Assembly: GCF_000612585.1 (NCBI RefSeq)
Contig: NZ_JFCA01000036.1
Span: 1-64,000 of the forward strand
Length of the DNA: 64,000 nucleotides
From: Pseudomonas sp. CHM02
GTDB taxonomy: Bacteria > Pseudomonadota > Gammaproteobacteria > Pseudomonadales > Pseudomonadaceae
Reading direction: 5' to 3'
How positions within the stretch are numbered: the first letter of the stretch is position 1; the number at the start of each line of letters is the position of its first letter. The position numbers and the translations under genes are program-made. Under the pieces are notes generated by a model, which saw nothing but the letters and a program-made list of their open reading frames with translations, was not told where the DNA came from and searched no databases. This document shows positions 16,102 to 24,788 of the stretch, piece by piece.

Positions 16102-18507
16102 TTAGAAGTCGACAGTGGCCGAGAGCAGATAGGTACGCGGTGTCGACAAGGTCAACCCCGGCTCGCTGTCATCCGACGCACCGGCCGAACTCCAGTAGCG
16201 TTTGTCGGCGACGTTTTCCACATTCGCCCGCAGGGTGATGTGCTTGTCATCCACCTTGAACGCATAGCGCGCGCCGACGTCGAGACGGTTCCAGGCGTCG
16301 ATTTCCTTGACGTTGGACTGGTCCAGGTACTGCGAGCTGGAATAGATGCCACGGCTGGTCAGCGTCAAGCCTTCAAGGCCCGGCACGTCCCATTCGGCGC
16401 CGAGGTTGACGTTGTACTTGGGCGTCGCCGGGGCGCGGTTGCCGTCGAAGGTGCCGTTGGTGGTGCTGGTCAACTCACTGTCGATGTACATCACCCCACC
16501 CAGCAGGCGGAACCCCTTGAGCGGCTCACCCAATACACTCAACTCCACCCCCGAGTTCTGACGCTTGCCGTTGGGGCCGAACACCAATGAGGTGGCATTG
16601 GTTTCGTAAGCCGGCTGCTTGATGCGAAACACGGCAGCCGTCACGGCGAAGGCTCCGGCGTCGTATTTGGCGCCTACTTCAACCTGACGGCTGATAAACG
16701 GCGGGAAGATTTCGTCATCGTTGACCGAGGTGGAAGGCGCGATCTTGCCCTGGCTCAGGCCTTCCATGTAGTTGGCGTACAGCGACAGCTTGTCGGTGGC
16801 CTTGAACAGGATGCCGCCCGACGGCGAAACCTTTTCCTCGTCGTAGGCGGTGTCGCCTTTGACACCGTCGCTCCAGTCATCGACCTTCACGCGCTGCCAG
16901 CGGGCGCCGAGGGTGAGCAGCAGGCGGTCGTCGAAGAAGCCCAGGGTATCGGACAAGGCCACGCCGCTGAATTTGTTTTCGGTGTAGACCTTGGGATCAA
17001 ACCGCGTCGGCCGCAAAGGCGTCGGCGTTTGCACCGGGTTGTAGAGATTGCTCGACGGCGACGTATAACGCGCACCGCCGTTGGTGAAGTCCATATAGAA
17101 GTAGCTGGCGGCCAGGTTGACCTCATGGCTCACCGGCCCGGTATGGAACCAGTTACGCACGCCGGCCGTGTAGGTGCGCACGTTTTCATCACGGGTAAAA
17201 TCCCGCGGCTGCACGCTGAAATCACCGGCTGCGTTGCTCACTGACACCGCATGGCGCAGGAAGTCGTGGTTGCTTTTACGCGCGCCCACGCCGCCATAGA
17301 GCATCACGTTGTCGCTGAGGTCGTACTCACCGTTGACTGTACCGAACGTGTCGTTAGTGCTGGCCTTGCTCCAGGACTGCGCATAGTTGCGGCGCACGTC
17401 GTTGGCGCTCGGCACCGGGGCGGCCGCCGCCACCTGCACGCGCTCCTGCGGTGCATCGGTGTCGCGTTCGGTGCGGCCGAGATCGGTGGAAAGGCGCAGG
17501 CGCTCGCCGCGAAAATCCAGGCCCAGCACGGCCATTTCACGATCGACACGCTGGTGGTCCCATTCGGTATCGCCGGACTGCTTCACGCCGTTGAAACGGA
17601 TGCCGAACTTGTTGTCTTCACCAAAGCGTCGGCCAATGTCGACCGCGCCACCCGCCTGGCTGTCGGAAGCCCAGTTGCCGGTAAACGAGTTGATGTCCTT
17701 GTCGGTGGCGCGCTTGGGCACCACGTTGATCCCACCGCCGACGCTGCCACGCGGGGAGATGCCGTTGATCAACTGGCTCGGGCCTTTGAGGATGTCGACG
17801 CGGTCGGCCATTTCCATGTCGATGGTGTACGTCGGCAACACGCCGTACAGGCCGTTGTAGGCCACGTCACTGTTGAACAGGCTGAAGCCGCGAATGGTGA
17901 ACTGTTCGTAACGCCCGCCAGCCGGGTTGGTGGCGCGTACCGAAGGGTCGCTGGCGATCAGGTCGCCGAGGGTACGCGCCTGCTGGTTCTTCACCGCATC
18001 GGCGGTGTAGGTGGTGATGCTGAACGGGGTCTCCATGAAGTCCCGCGTGCCCAGCATGCCCTGTGCCGTGCGGCGGGCCACCTGGCCACCGGCGTAGGTG
18101 TCGCCGTCATACAGGCCGGTGGTGCCGAGGATCGACGTGGGTGCCAATTCCAGGCTGCTGCCGTCCGGCGCGGGGATCAGCCTGTAGGCCTGCTCACCCA
18201 TCGGTTGCAGTTGCAGGCCGGAGCCTTGCAGCAAGCGGGCAAAGCCCTCTTCCACGCCATACTCGCCAGACAACCCGGCGCTGCTGCGACCGTTGACCAG
18301 CGCCGGGTCCACCGACAGGTTGACCCCCGACAGCCCGGCAAAACGCGTCAGCGCCGCACTCAGGCTGCCGGCTGGCACCTGGTAGCTGCGGCGGGTGGCG
18401 GTGTCTTCGGCGTAGCTGACAGCGGCGAATAACGGGCTGGCGCTGAGGCTCAGCATCAGGCTCAGTTTCAGCAACGGGCGCAAGCGCAAGGGTCGGACTG
18501 CGGGCAT
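16102..18507 (-). CDS. TonB-dependent siderophore receptor with STN signalling domain (FecA/FpvA type)
   Basis: About 801 residues from ATG 18507 (MPAVRPLRLRPLL, basic n-region then hydrophobic core, cleavage near AEDT). STN secretin/TonB domain about 45-100 (YQVPAGSLSAALTRFAGLSG), plug with SITTYTADAVKNQQ and LKGPSQLINGISPRGSVGGGIN, then a barrel ending in terminal Phe (TVDF). STN-bearing receptors signal through an anti-sigma/ECF sigma pair, but no fecI/fecR genes adjoin. An upstream start at 18582 exists but would add a non-signal extension. Likely ferric-siderophore uptake; the ligand is unknown. Confidence 0.9.
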   Translation of the reverse strand: MPAVRPLRLRPLLKLSLMLSLSASPLFAAVSYAEDTATRRSYQVPAGSLSAALTRFAGLSGVNLSVDPALVNGRSSAGLSGEYGVEEGFARLLQGSGLQLQPMGEQAYRLIPAPDGSSLELAPTSILGTTGLYDGDTYAGGQVARRTAQGMLGTRDFMETPFSITTYTADAVKNQQARTLGDLIASDPSVRATNPAGGRYEQFTIRGFSLFNSDVAYNGLYGVLPTYTIDMEMADRVDILKGPSQLINGISPRGSVGGGINVVPKRATDKDINSFTGNWASDSQAGGAVDIGRRFGEDNKFGIRFNGVKQSGDTEWDHQRVDREMAVLGLDFRGERLRLSTDLGRTERDTDAPQERVQVAAAAPVPSANDVRRNYAQSWSKASTNDTFGTVNGEYDLSDNVMLYGGVGARKSNHDFLRHAVSVSNAAGDFSVQPRDFTRDENVRTYTAGVRNWFHTGPVSHEVNLAASYFYMDFTNGGARYTSPSSNLYNPVQTPTPLRPTRFDPKVYTENKFSGVALSDTLGFFDDRLLLTLGARWQRVKVDDWSDGVKGDTAYDEEKVSPSGGILFKATDKLSLYANYMEGLSQGKIAPSTSVNDDEIFPPFISRQVEVGAKYDAGAFAVTAAVFRIKQPAYETNATSLVFGPNGKRQNSGVELSVLGEPLKGFRLLGGVMYIDSELTSTTNGTFDGNRAPATPKYNVNLGAEWDVPGLEGLTLTSRGIYSSSQYLDQSNVKEIDAWNRLDVGARYAFKVDDKHITLRANVENVADKRYWSSAGASDDSEPGLTLSTPRTYLLSATVDF

Positions 18508-18598
18508 TGGAGGAAGCTCTCGATGATGTTCACTTACCTGGAATGACAGGCGAAGTGAAAAAAGGGGACAGCTGCCGCCCACAACTTTTAAAAAAGTT

Positions 18599-19081
18599 TC
18601 AACGGATGGGGACTTCCAGGCCCACCTTGACTCGATCCAGCGCCACCAGCGTCTTGAACCACTTCACGTTGGGATTCTCGGCGAACAGTTGCGCGGCAAG
18701 TGCCTGGTACTCCTGCATGCTGGCCACATTGAGCACCAGCACGAAATCCACCTCGCCCGTGACGTAGTAGCACTGCTGCACCTGGGGCACGGAGAAACTC
18801 GCCTTGGTCGCGGTCAGCGCGTCGATGCTGGTGCGCTCCACGGAGACCTCGGCCAGGATGGTGATCGGCTTGCCGGCCTTGACCGGGTCGACCACCGCCA
18901 CGTTCGCGGTGATCACCCCACCCTCTTCCATGCGCTTGATACGGCGTTGCACGGCGGCGGTGGAGAGGTTGACCTTCTCGGCCAGGGCACGCAGGGGCAA
19001 GCCATTGTCGCGTTGCACCAGGGCCAGGATCGACCAGTCGAAGCCGTCCAGGTCCAGCATGGAAGAAGCAGGTTTGGCCAT
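18599..19081 (-). CDS. Lrp/AsnC-family transcriptional regulator
   Basis: 160 residues: N-terminal winged helix (LDGFDWSILALVQRDNG, then LSTAAVQRRIKRMEEGGVI) and a C-terminal RAM ligand-binding domain (SVPQVQQCYYVTGEVDFVLV). Start at 19081 (MAKPASSM) is preferred to 19159 because family members begin just before the first helix. It is divergent from the permease gene, sharing a 119-bp control region, so it probably regulates that gene in response to an amino acid or carboxylic acid. Confidence 0.9.
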   Translation of the reverse strand: MAKPASSMLDLDGFDWSILALVQRDNGLPLRALAEKVNLSTAAVQRRIKRMEEGGVITANVAVVDPVKAGKPITILAEVSVERTSIDALTATKASFSVPQVQQCYYVTGEVDFVLVLNVASMQEYQALAAQLFAENPNVKWFKTLVALDRVKVGLEVPIR

Positions 19082-19122
19082 CGGGGGCGCTCTCGACAGG
19101 GTGAGAAATTTTATCGAAAACA

Positions 19123-19138
19123 GTCTCGAATCAGAGAC
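19123..19138. promoter_or_regulatory. Short inverted repeat between lrp-type gene and permease
   Basis: GTCTC-GAATCA-GAGAC, a 5+5 bp inverted repeat in the divergent promoter region. A possible binding site for the adjacent Lrp-type protein, but short and unsupported by other copies. Confidence 0.3.
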
Positions 19139-19200
19139 CAATGACGACCGGGACCTCAATACTATCCCAACTCCTCTGGCATGCAGAAATGGAGTGTCTC

Positions 19201-20612
19201 ATGGCGTTTTTGATCCACTTGTCACCGGTGTTGCTGGTGATGTCGATGCTGATGGTGCTGCGCCGCCCGCCGGTGCAGGCCGCCATTGCCGGCGCCGCGC
19301 TGGTGGCGGTGTTGTGGCTGTTCGAGGGGTTGCTGCCGAACGCCGCGCTGGCGGCCTTCCAGGACACGGCGGTGTTGTTCGCCAGCACTGCGTTTGTGAT
19401 TGTGCCGGGCCTGGCATTCGTGATTCTGATCGAACGCATGGGAGTCAACCAGGCCCTCAGTGAATGGGTACAGGCGCTGGGCTTGAAGCGCGCCGAGTTG
19501 GTGTTGTTCATCGTGCTGGGGCTGGCGCCGTTACTGGAGGCCATGACCGGCTTCGGTGTTTCGCTGATCGCCACGGTGCCGTTGCTGCTGAGCCTGTTCG
19601 AACGCCGCATCGCGCTGCGTGTGGCATTGACCGGCATGACGATCATGCCGTGGGGCACCCTGGGCCTGGCGACCGTGATTGGCGCATCACTGGCGCATCA
19701 CTGGCGCATGTGGACGCGACGGCGCTGGCGTCGACTTCGGCGCTGACCAGTGCGCCGGTCTTTATCGTGCTGGCCGCCCTGGCCTCGTACTACTGCGGGG
19801 TGGGCATCAGCCGCGCCTTTGTGGGGTTGGGGCTGCTGTTCCTGGGCGTACTCTACGGGGCGAGCCGTTGGCTGGGACCGGAAGTGGCCGGTGTGAGCGC
19901 GGGGTTGAGCGTGGCCGCCGCGACGTTGCTGCTGGCGCTGCATCGACGCCAGGGCACAACGGCACTGGCCTGGCCGCGCAAAGCCTGGCCCTACCTGGCG
20001 CTGATCATTTGCATCGTGCTGCTCAAGGGCCTCAATGCCTTCACCCACCTGGAAGATGCCTGGGTGGTGCGCGGCATGCATGTCGCCTGGAAACCGCTGG
20101 CCTCCCCCGGCATTGCCTTGCTGCTGGTGCTGTTATGGGTGCACCGCCGTGGCGGCGATGCCTTGCTCGGCGTGCTCGGTGCACGGGCACGGCGGCCGTT
20201 GCTGACGATTTTCTTCTTCCTGGCCATGTCGCAGATGATGGTCAAGGCAGGCTTCCTCGACGGCCTGGTGCAGGTGCTGAACGGGTTGCCGGGTATCGCC
20301 GCAGCGCCGTTGGTGGCGTTGCTCGGTGGGCTGTCGGGCTACATGACCGGCTCCAATGTCGGCGGCAACGCGATCTTCATGCCGGCCGTGGCGCTGTTGC
20401 CCGAGTCGTCACGCGGGTTGTTGGCGGCCGTGCAAAACAGCGCGGCCGGGCATGCCGCGCTGGGTTCGCTGTCGATCGTGATGCTGGTGCTCGGGTTGGC
20501 CAAGACCAGCGCCGAGGAGGAAGGCCAGTTGGTGCGCTTCGGCTTTGCCCTGGCCTGCCTGAACACCGGGCTGGTCGCGTTGGCGGGATGGGTGTTGCTT
20601 GGCGCGCAATAA
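19201..20612 (+). pseudogene. Lactate-permease-family transporter, frameshifted by an 11-bp tandem duplication
   Basis: The reading frame opens at ATG 19201 (GGAG 6 bp upstream) with a membrane protein of the LldP type (LEAMTGFGVSLIATVPLLLSL). After GASLAH near 19700 the frame is lost and stops at 19746; the rest of the protein (VDATALASTSALTSAPVFIV onward, including GGLSGYMTGSNVGGNAIFMP) continues in another frame to 20612. The cause is visible: GGCGCATCACT occurs twice in tandem at 19681-19702. Removing one 11-bp copy restores a single frame of about 466 residues with about 12 membrane segments. Both halves are otherwise intact, so the lesion is recent, reversible by slippage, or a sequencing artefact. 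Confidence 0.88.
19681..19702. repeat. 11-bp tandem duplication inside the permease gene
   Basis: Two direct copies of GGCGCATCACT (19681-19691, 19692-19702) followed by a partial third, GGCGCAT. One unit is 11 bp, not a multiple of three, so its gain or loss switches the reading frame. Confidence 0.95.
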
Positions 20613-20716
20613 TCCATAGCGCCGGGCGGGCATAACCTTAGCTGTCGATGTTCTTATTCTTCGCGCCCGGCCATGGGTAGATTGACAGTCACGTAGCTCA
20701 CTGGAGGATGTGACGG

Positions 20717-21445
20717 ATGGCTGAGTCAGTGGTGTGGATTGCCGGGGTCGGCGCGGTCGCGGGGCTGGGCGCGGCCCTGGCGCGACGGTTTGCCCGTGAG
20801 GGTTATCGCGTGGCGGTCAGCGGCAGGAGCCTGGACAAGTTGCAGGCGGTGGTCGCGGATATCGAAGCAAGCGGCGGCAAGGCGAATGCGGTGGTGGCCG
20901 ACTCGGGTATCGAGGCCGAGGTGCTAGAGGCGATCACGCAGGTGAATCAGCTCGGCACACTCAAGGCGGCCATCTTCAACGTGGGCAATTCGGTCTCGGC
21001 ACCGTCGCTGGAATTGAGCGCAGAGCTGTTCGAACAGACGTGGCGCGCCTCTACACTGGGTGGTTTTCTGTTCGCCCGCGAGGCCACCCGCGCACTGCTT
21101 GCCAATGGCGGCGGCAGCCTGTTGTTTACCGGGGCCACGGCCTCGTTGCGCGGCAAGCCGCCGTATACCGCATTCGCAGCGGGCAAGGCCGGGTTGCGCT
21201 CGGTGGCGCAGTCCTTCGCCCGGGAATTCGGCCCGAAGCATGTGCATGTCGCCCATGTGGTCATCGACGGTTCCATCGACGGCGAACGCATCAAGCGCCG
21301 CGCGCCGGAGTACCTGGCCAAGCTGGGTGAAGACGGCTCATTGAAACTCGACGATATCGCCGACGCCTATTGGTACCTGCACACCCAACCGCGCAGCGCC
21401 TGGACCCAGGAGCTGGACCTGCGGCCGTTCAAGGAACCGTTCTGA
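20717..21445 (+). CDS. Short-chain dehydrogenase/reductase, atypical active site
   Basis: 242 residues, Rossmann fold with a modified cofactor loop (GVGAVAGLGAALARRF) and NVGN in place of NAG. The catalytic YxxxK is not standard: the sequence reads PPYTAFAAGKAGLR, putting Phe where the Tyr belongs, with a Tyr three residues earlier. SDRs with FAxxK are known as a divergent subgroup, and their chemistry is poorly defined. GGAGG lies 8 bp before the ATG. It is followed after 14 bp by the CmcJ-like gene, so the two are probably one operon. Confidence 0.85.
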   Translation: MAESVVWIAGVGAVAGLGAALARRFAREGYRVAVSGRSLDKLQAVVADIEASGGKANAVVADSGIEAEVLEAITQVNQLGTLKAAIFNVGNSVSAPSLELSAELFEQTWRASTLGGFLFAREATRALLANGGGSLLFTGATASLRGKPPYTAFAAGKAGLRSVAQSFAREFGPKHVHVAHVVIDGSIDGERIKRRAPEYLAKLGEDGSLKLDDIADAYWYLHTQPRSAWTQELDLRPFKEPF

Positions 21446-21459
21446 CCTGGAGGTGTTTT

Positions 21460-22293
21460 ATGGGAACCCATCAGACTCAACTCGCCCCGGCCTCCGTGCT
21501 CGGCGTGCTCAACTACCTGCAGGACACCGGCGAACGCCCGGTGAACTACACCTACCCGCCGCCCGACGGCACGGTTCAACGCAGTGGCGTACTGGACCCG
21601 ACCCAGGTCACCATCCATAACGCACGGCTGCTGGATGAGCCCGCTAGCATCAATCGCCAGGGTTTCGAAAAGGTCGATCACACCAGTGCCGTGGAAAACC
21701 TGGAAGATGACGAGCAAGTGCGCCTGCACTACTACCCGGAAACCGAAGCCCTGCTCAAGCAGCAGACCGGTGCGGTCAAGGTGGTGATCTTCGATCATAC
21801 GGTCCGCGTCGACGACCCTGGCCGCGAGGCGCGTGGCTTGCGCGAACCGGTGCGCTACGTACACAACGACCAGACCGAGCGCTCGGCCATTCGCCGCGTG
21901 CGCGACCACCTCCCGGCCGACGAAGCCGAACAACGCCTGCTCAAGCGCTTTGCGATCATCAACGTATGGCGGCCCATCGGCTCGCCAGTGCTGAGCACGC
22001 CGCTGGCCTTGTGCGATGCACGCAGCATGGCCGACACCGACCTGCTGCCCAGCGACCTGGTCTACCGCGACAAGGTAGGCGAGACGTTTTCGGTCAAGGC
22101 CAACCCGGCGCACCGCTGGTATTACTACCCTCGGTTGCGCCCGGATGAAGCCCTGCTGCTGAAGATCCACGATTCGCGGCAAGACGTGGCCAGGCTGAGT
22201 GCGCATACCGCGTTCGATGACCCGACTACGCCCGAGGGAGCGCCGCCACGGCGGAGTATCGAGTTGCGGGCGCTGGTGTTCTTTGATGCGTGA
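21460..22293 (+). CDS. CmcJ/NvfI-like oxidoreductase (AsaB/GA4-desaturase family)
   Basis: 277 residues from ATG 21460 (TGGAGG 7 bp upstream). It matches the CmcJ/AsaB family by VLNYLQ..G..P.NYTY.PP at the start, a conserved VIFDHTVR, the segment VHNDQTERSA with potential metal-binding His and Asp, and INVWRPIGSPVLSTPLALCD. Members are Fe/2-oxoglutarate-like hydroxylases or desaturases in fungal and actinobacterial secondary metabolism (cephamycin, aspergillic acid, gibberellin); bacterial members outside those clusters have no fixed role. It is paired with the atypical SDR upstream. Function here unknown. Confidence 0.8.
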   Translation: MGTHQTQLAPASVLGVLNYLQDTGERPVNYTYPPPDGTVQRSGVLDPTQVTIHNARLLDEPASINRQGFEKVDHTSAVENLEDDEQVRLHYYPETEALLKQQTGAVKVVIFDHTVRVDDPGREARGLREPVRYVHNDQTERSAIRRVRDHLPADEAEQRLLKRFAIINVWRPIGSPVLSTPLALCDARSMADTDLLPSDLVYRDKVGETFSVKANPAHRWYYYPRLRPDEALLLKIHDSRQDVARLSAHTAFDDPTTPEGAPPRRSIELRALVFFDA

Positions 22294-22336
22294 GTGTCGG
22301 GAGGGTCATGCGGGGATGACGCTCACCGGCAATCCA

Positions 22337-23350
22337 TCAGCAACGATGGTGAGTCGTCAGCCCCCAATCAAACACAATGAACGGCTCATCGATGCGGCGG
22401 TCCAGCAGCGCACGGTAAACCCGCTGCGGATCGTCAGGCGCTTGCCTGCACACCATGCCTTCCACGGGAATCCGATCCTGCGCAAGCCAGCTCATGGCTT
22501 TGCGGAACCCCGTCATGATGCTTTGAGCGCTGTTGTTGTAACCCTCCAGCAGTTCCTCCCATTTGAATGACCGGGACACTAATGGGAAGGCCCATTCCCA
22601 ACCACTGCGCAACTCGACGAAACCATTGAATACGGCGTTGAGCAGTTCGTGCGCCGACAGTTCCGATTGGCGCCGCCACGGTACGCCGACAAGGACCACC
22701 TCACCGTTCTGGCGCACGATGCGACAACCCTCCAGCACCGCTTGTTCGTTCCCTGAACAGTCAACGACCAAGGCAATGTGTCCCACCAGTGCAGGCTGAT
22801 CAAACGGAAACGCGGCAAACACCGCGCTGAGCCCGGACGCCTGTGCCTGAGCGCGTCGCTTGGCGTCAGGTTCGACCACCACGACCTCGTATCCCGACAA
22901 CTGGAAGATGTGCGCTGCCAGGTAGCCGACCGGGCCAGCGCCGCAAATGACCACGCGGTCGCCAGGGCGCGCTTTGGTTGTCATCAATGTCGTCATCGAT
23001 ACACCGATAAGGCGGGCCAACAGGGCAATTTCAGACTTCATGTCGGCGGGAATGGAGACCGTATGGGCAACGTCAACCTGCTGGAAGCTGCGATGGCTGC
23101 CCATGCAGAACAAACGGTCGCCGATGGCAACCTCTGTCACCTCAGCACCCCATTCTTCAACCTCAAACACTGCCGAGTATCCCGGTTTGATCGGAAACTC
23201 ATCCCCGGCTGCCCAGGCCAGCTCGGTGCCTGGGCTTATCAGTGTCGCGATAGTGCGACCACGGACCTCACTCGGGTTCAGCGGCGACGGTTCGCAGTAC
23301 TGGAGAATGAATTGTCCCTTGGCTGGAAAACAGATTTCCTGTTGTTGCAT
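22337..23350 (-). CDS. Zinc-type alcohol dehydrogenase-like oxidoreductase (MDR superfamily)
   Basis: 337 residues from ATG 23350 (GGAGAG upstream). N-terminal GroES-like domain with SPGTELAW and the NAD-binding domain GAGPVGYLAAHIFQLSG ending in VVVVEPD, where the acidic residue after the second strand favours NAD over NADP. The four-Cys structural zinc site is absent, as in BchC-like or bi-domain members. It lies 102 bp downstream of the VOC gene on the same strand, so both may be under the palindrome at 24014. Substrate unknown. Confidence 0.85.
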   Translation of the reverse strand: MQQQEICFPAKGQFILQYCEPSPLNPSEVRGRTIATLISPGTELAWAAGDEFPIKPGYSAVFEVEEWGAEVTEVAIGDRLFCMGSHRSFQQVDVAHTVSIPADMKSEIALLARLIGVSMTTLMTTKARPGDRVVICGAGPVGYLAAHIFQLSGYEVVVVEPDAKRRAQAQASGLSAVFAAFPFDQPALVGHIALVVDCSGNEQAVLEGCRIVRQNGEVVLVGVPWRRQSELSAHELLNAVFNGFVELRSGWEWAFPLVSRSFKWEELLEGYNNSAQSIMTGFRKAMSWLAQDRIPVEGMVCRQAPDDPQRVYRALLDRRIDEPFIVFDWGLTTHHRC

Positions 23351-23452
23351 ATGATGTCTCTCCGAAGGTGCCAGCAAACTCTGCCTGCAGGGCTTGCGGT
23401 CCATTCATGGCGCGCTGCACGGAGCGCTCATGTCTCAGAATCGATGGGTATT

Positions 23453-23965
23453 TCAGGCCGAAAGCGGAACCCAAAGGAGGGGACCGTCATCCTGCTCATA
23501 GCCCAGTGGGCCGCTTCGGCTGACCAGTTCCAAAAACTGCCCCCAAGGCGTGCGCAGATAGACCCAAGTGAGGCCCTGCATCGGTCCGGCGTCGATGAAC
23601 GTAGGTCCCTCCAACACGTCCACCCCTTTCTCCCGCAAACGATCCGCGGCGGCGACCGCGTCATCGACCTGGAAGCCCAAGTGAAAACCACCCACTTCGC
23701 TATTGCGCTTGAGAGGACCACCCTGCACCTCGCCTGAGTATTCAAACAACTCCAGGTTGGCGCCGTTGCCACAGCGCAGCACCTTGATGTTTTCAATGCG
23801 GCACTGCTCAGGCACACCCAGGCGCCGGGCCATGAACGCGTTATCGACGACCACGGGCCCGGTTTCCATCGCAGTGACGGCGCCCAATACGTCTTCAAAG
23901 AAATGCACAGCCTGGTCAAGGTCAGGCACCGTGAAGCCAACGTGCTCCATACCGTAGAGTTTCAT
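23453..23965 (-). CDS. VOC (glyoxalase/dioxygenase-fold) metalloenzyme
   Basis: 170 residues made of two beta-alpha-beta-beta-beta modules. The start MKLYGMEHVGFTVPDLDQAV supplies the first metal His (His 8); GGFHLGFQVDD and FLELVSR supply the second His and the Glu. VOC proteins include lyases, isomerases and epimerases such as methylmalonyl-CoA epimerase, whose N-terminal HVGI motif is similar, so a CoA-thioester epimerase role would fit the acyl-CoA genes nearby, but this is only a possibility. It is the first gene after operator site A. Confidence 0.8.
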   Translation of the reverse strand: MKLYGMEHVGFTVPDLDQAVHFFEDVLGAVTAMETGPVVVDNAFMARRLGVPEQCRIENIKVLRCGNGANLELFEYSGEVQGGPLKRNSEVGGFHLGFQVDDAVAAADRLREKGVDVLEGPTFIDAGPMQGLTWVYLRTPWGQFLELVSRSGPLGYEQDDGPLLWVPLSA

Positions 23966-24013
23966 GATCTGTTTCCGTTTCGGGTTGGTTTAATTGTTTT
24001 ATACCCATCTATG

Positions 24014-24031
24014 TAACCAAACGGTTGGTTA
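24014..24031. promoter_or_regulatory. Operator site A of the catabolic regulon
   Basis: TAACCAAACGGTTGGTTA, an 18-bp inverted repeat with one mismatched pair, 49 bp upstream of the VOC start codon. It is one of four related sites (also 33551, 36963, 39406), all in promoter positions within the catabolic region. A TetR-type dimer is the likely ligand. A half-site GGTTGGTTTA lies nearby at about 23983-23992. Confidence 0.8.
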
Positions 24032-24135
24032 TATAAAGCAACCTTATGTGGAGAGTCGGCATGAGTCAAGGTAGGACTGACTCACTTCTCCTGGCATTCT
24101 CCAGACGCATTGAAATATGGATTTTTCGTCAGCCG

Positions 24136-24726
24136 CTAGGTACGCGGAGCCCATCCGAGCGTATTGACGATGAGCTTTTGGTAGTCGTGGATGACTCGAT
24201 GCAACGGGGTAGCGGGATCGGCGTCATTGAGGTCTATGACGCCGTCCAACAGGACCAGGATGCAGCGCTCCAGAAAGTCGTCGGCACAGGTGAATACTGA
24301 AGATCCTTTCTTGCCCCCCAGCATCTCGCGCAAGCGTTCGCAGTGCTCACTGCGCAAGGCGTTGATGATGTCACGCTGAGCGGAGTCGAGAGACCGCAGT
24401 TCCAGACGGGAAAGCAGGGCGGCATAGCGGTAGCGCAATTTGAAGCGAATGACGGTTTCCACATAACCGAGCAACGCGTCGCCGACTTCGTCCGCGGTTT
24501 TGGTCAACCTGCGCACTTCATCAAGCAACTGGCGCTCATGACGCTCAATGACGTCGAATAGCAGCGTTTGCTTGCTCTCCATGTGGTTGTACAAGGACCC
24601 GGGCTGGATGCCCAGCACAGCTGCGAGCCGGCGCACGCTGACCCGGTGGAATCCCTCGTCGACGAACAATTTGCAGGCAATGCGACGTACGTGCTCCTCG
24701 GTCGTTACGATTCTCTGATCAAGCAT
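24136..24726 (-). CDS. TetR-family transcriptional regulator (TetR1)
   Basis: 196 residues from ATG 24726 (MLDQRIVTTEEHVRRIACKL); a long upstream extension in frame is antisense to the MFS gene and was removed. HTH about residues 27-48: VSVRRLAAVLGIQPGSLYNHM; the C-terminal half is the helical ligand-binding domain. It lies 62 bp after the MFS gene on the same strand. It is a second candidate for binding the 18-bp palindromes, though no copy precedes its own gene. Confidence 0.87.
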   Translation of the reverse strand: MLDQRIVTTEEHVRRIACKLFVDEGFHRVSVRRLAAVLGIQPGSLYNHMESKQTLLFDVIERHERQLLDEVRRLTKTADEVGDALLGYVETVIRFKLRYRYAALLSRLELRSLDSAQRDIINALRSEHCERLREMLGGKKGSSVFTCADDFLERCILVLLDGVIDLNDADPATPLHRVIHDYQKLIVNTLGWAPRT

Positions 24727-24788
24727 GGAGGTCTTTTTCCAGAACGCTGAGCCACGGCCGTCAGGCACGCGGCTCGGCCAAGTGTTCG

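Noticed and set aside
17251-18432. Plus-strand ORF of 393 codons inside the STN receptor gene
   Set aside because: Antisense to a complete TonB receptor; Val/Ala/His-rich sequence without domain features.
19464-20612. Second permease frame read as an independent gene
   Set aside because: Its first 80 or so codons are out-of-frame readings of the upstream half; the true coding part begins at the 11-bp duplication, so one broken gene explains both frames.
24046-24300. Plus-strand ORF of 84 codons beside operator A
   Set aside because: Mostly antisense to the TetR1 gene; no ribosome binding site.
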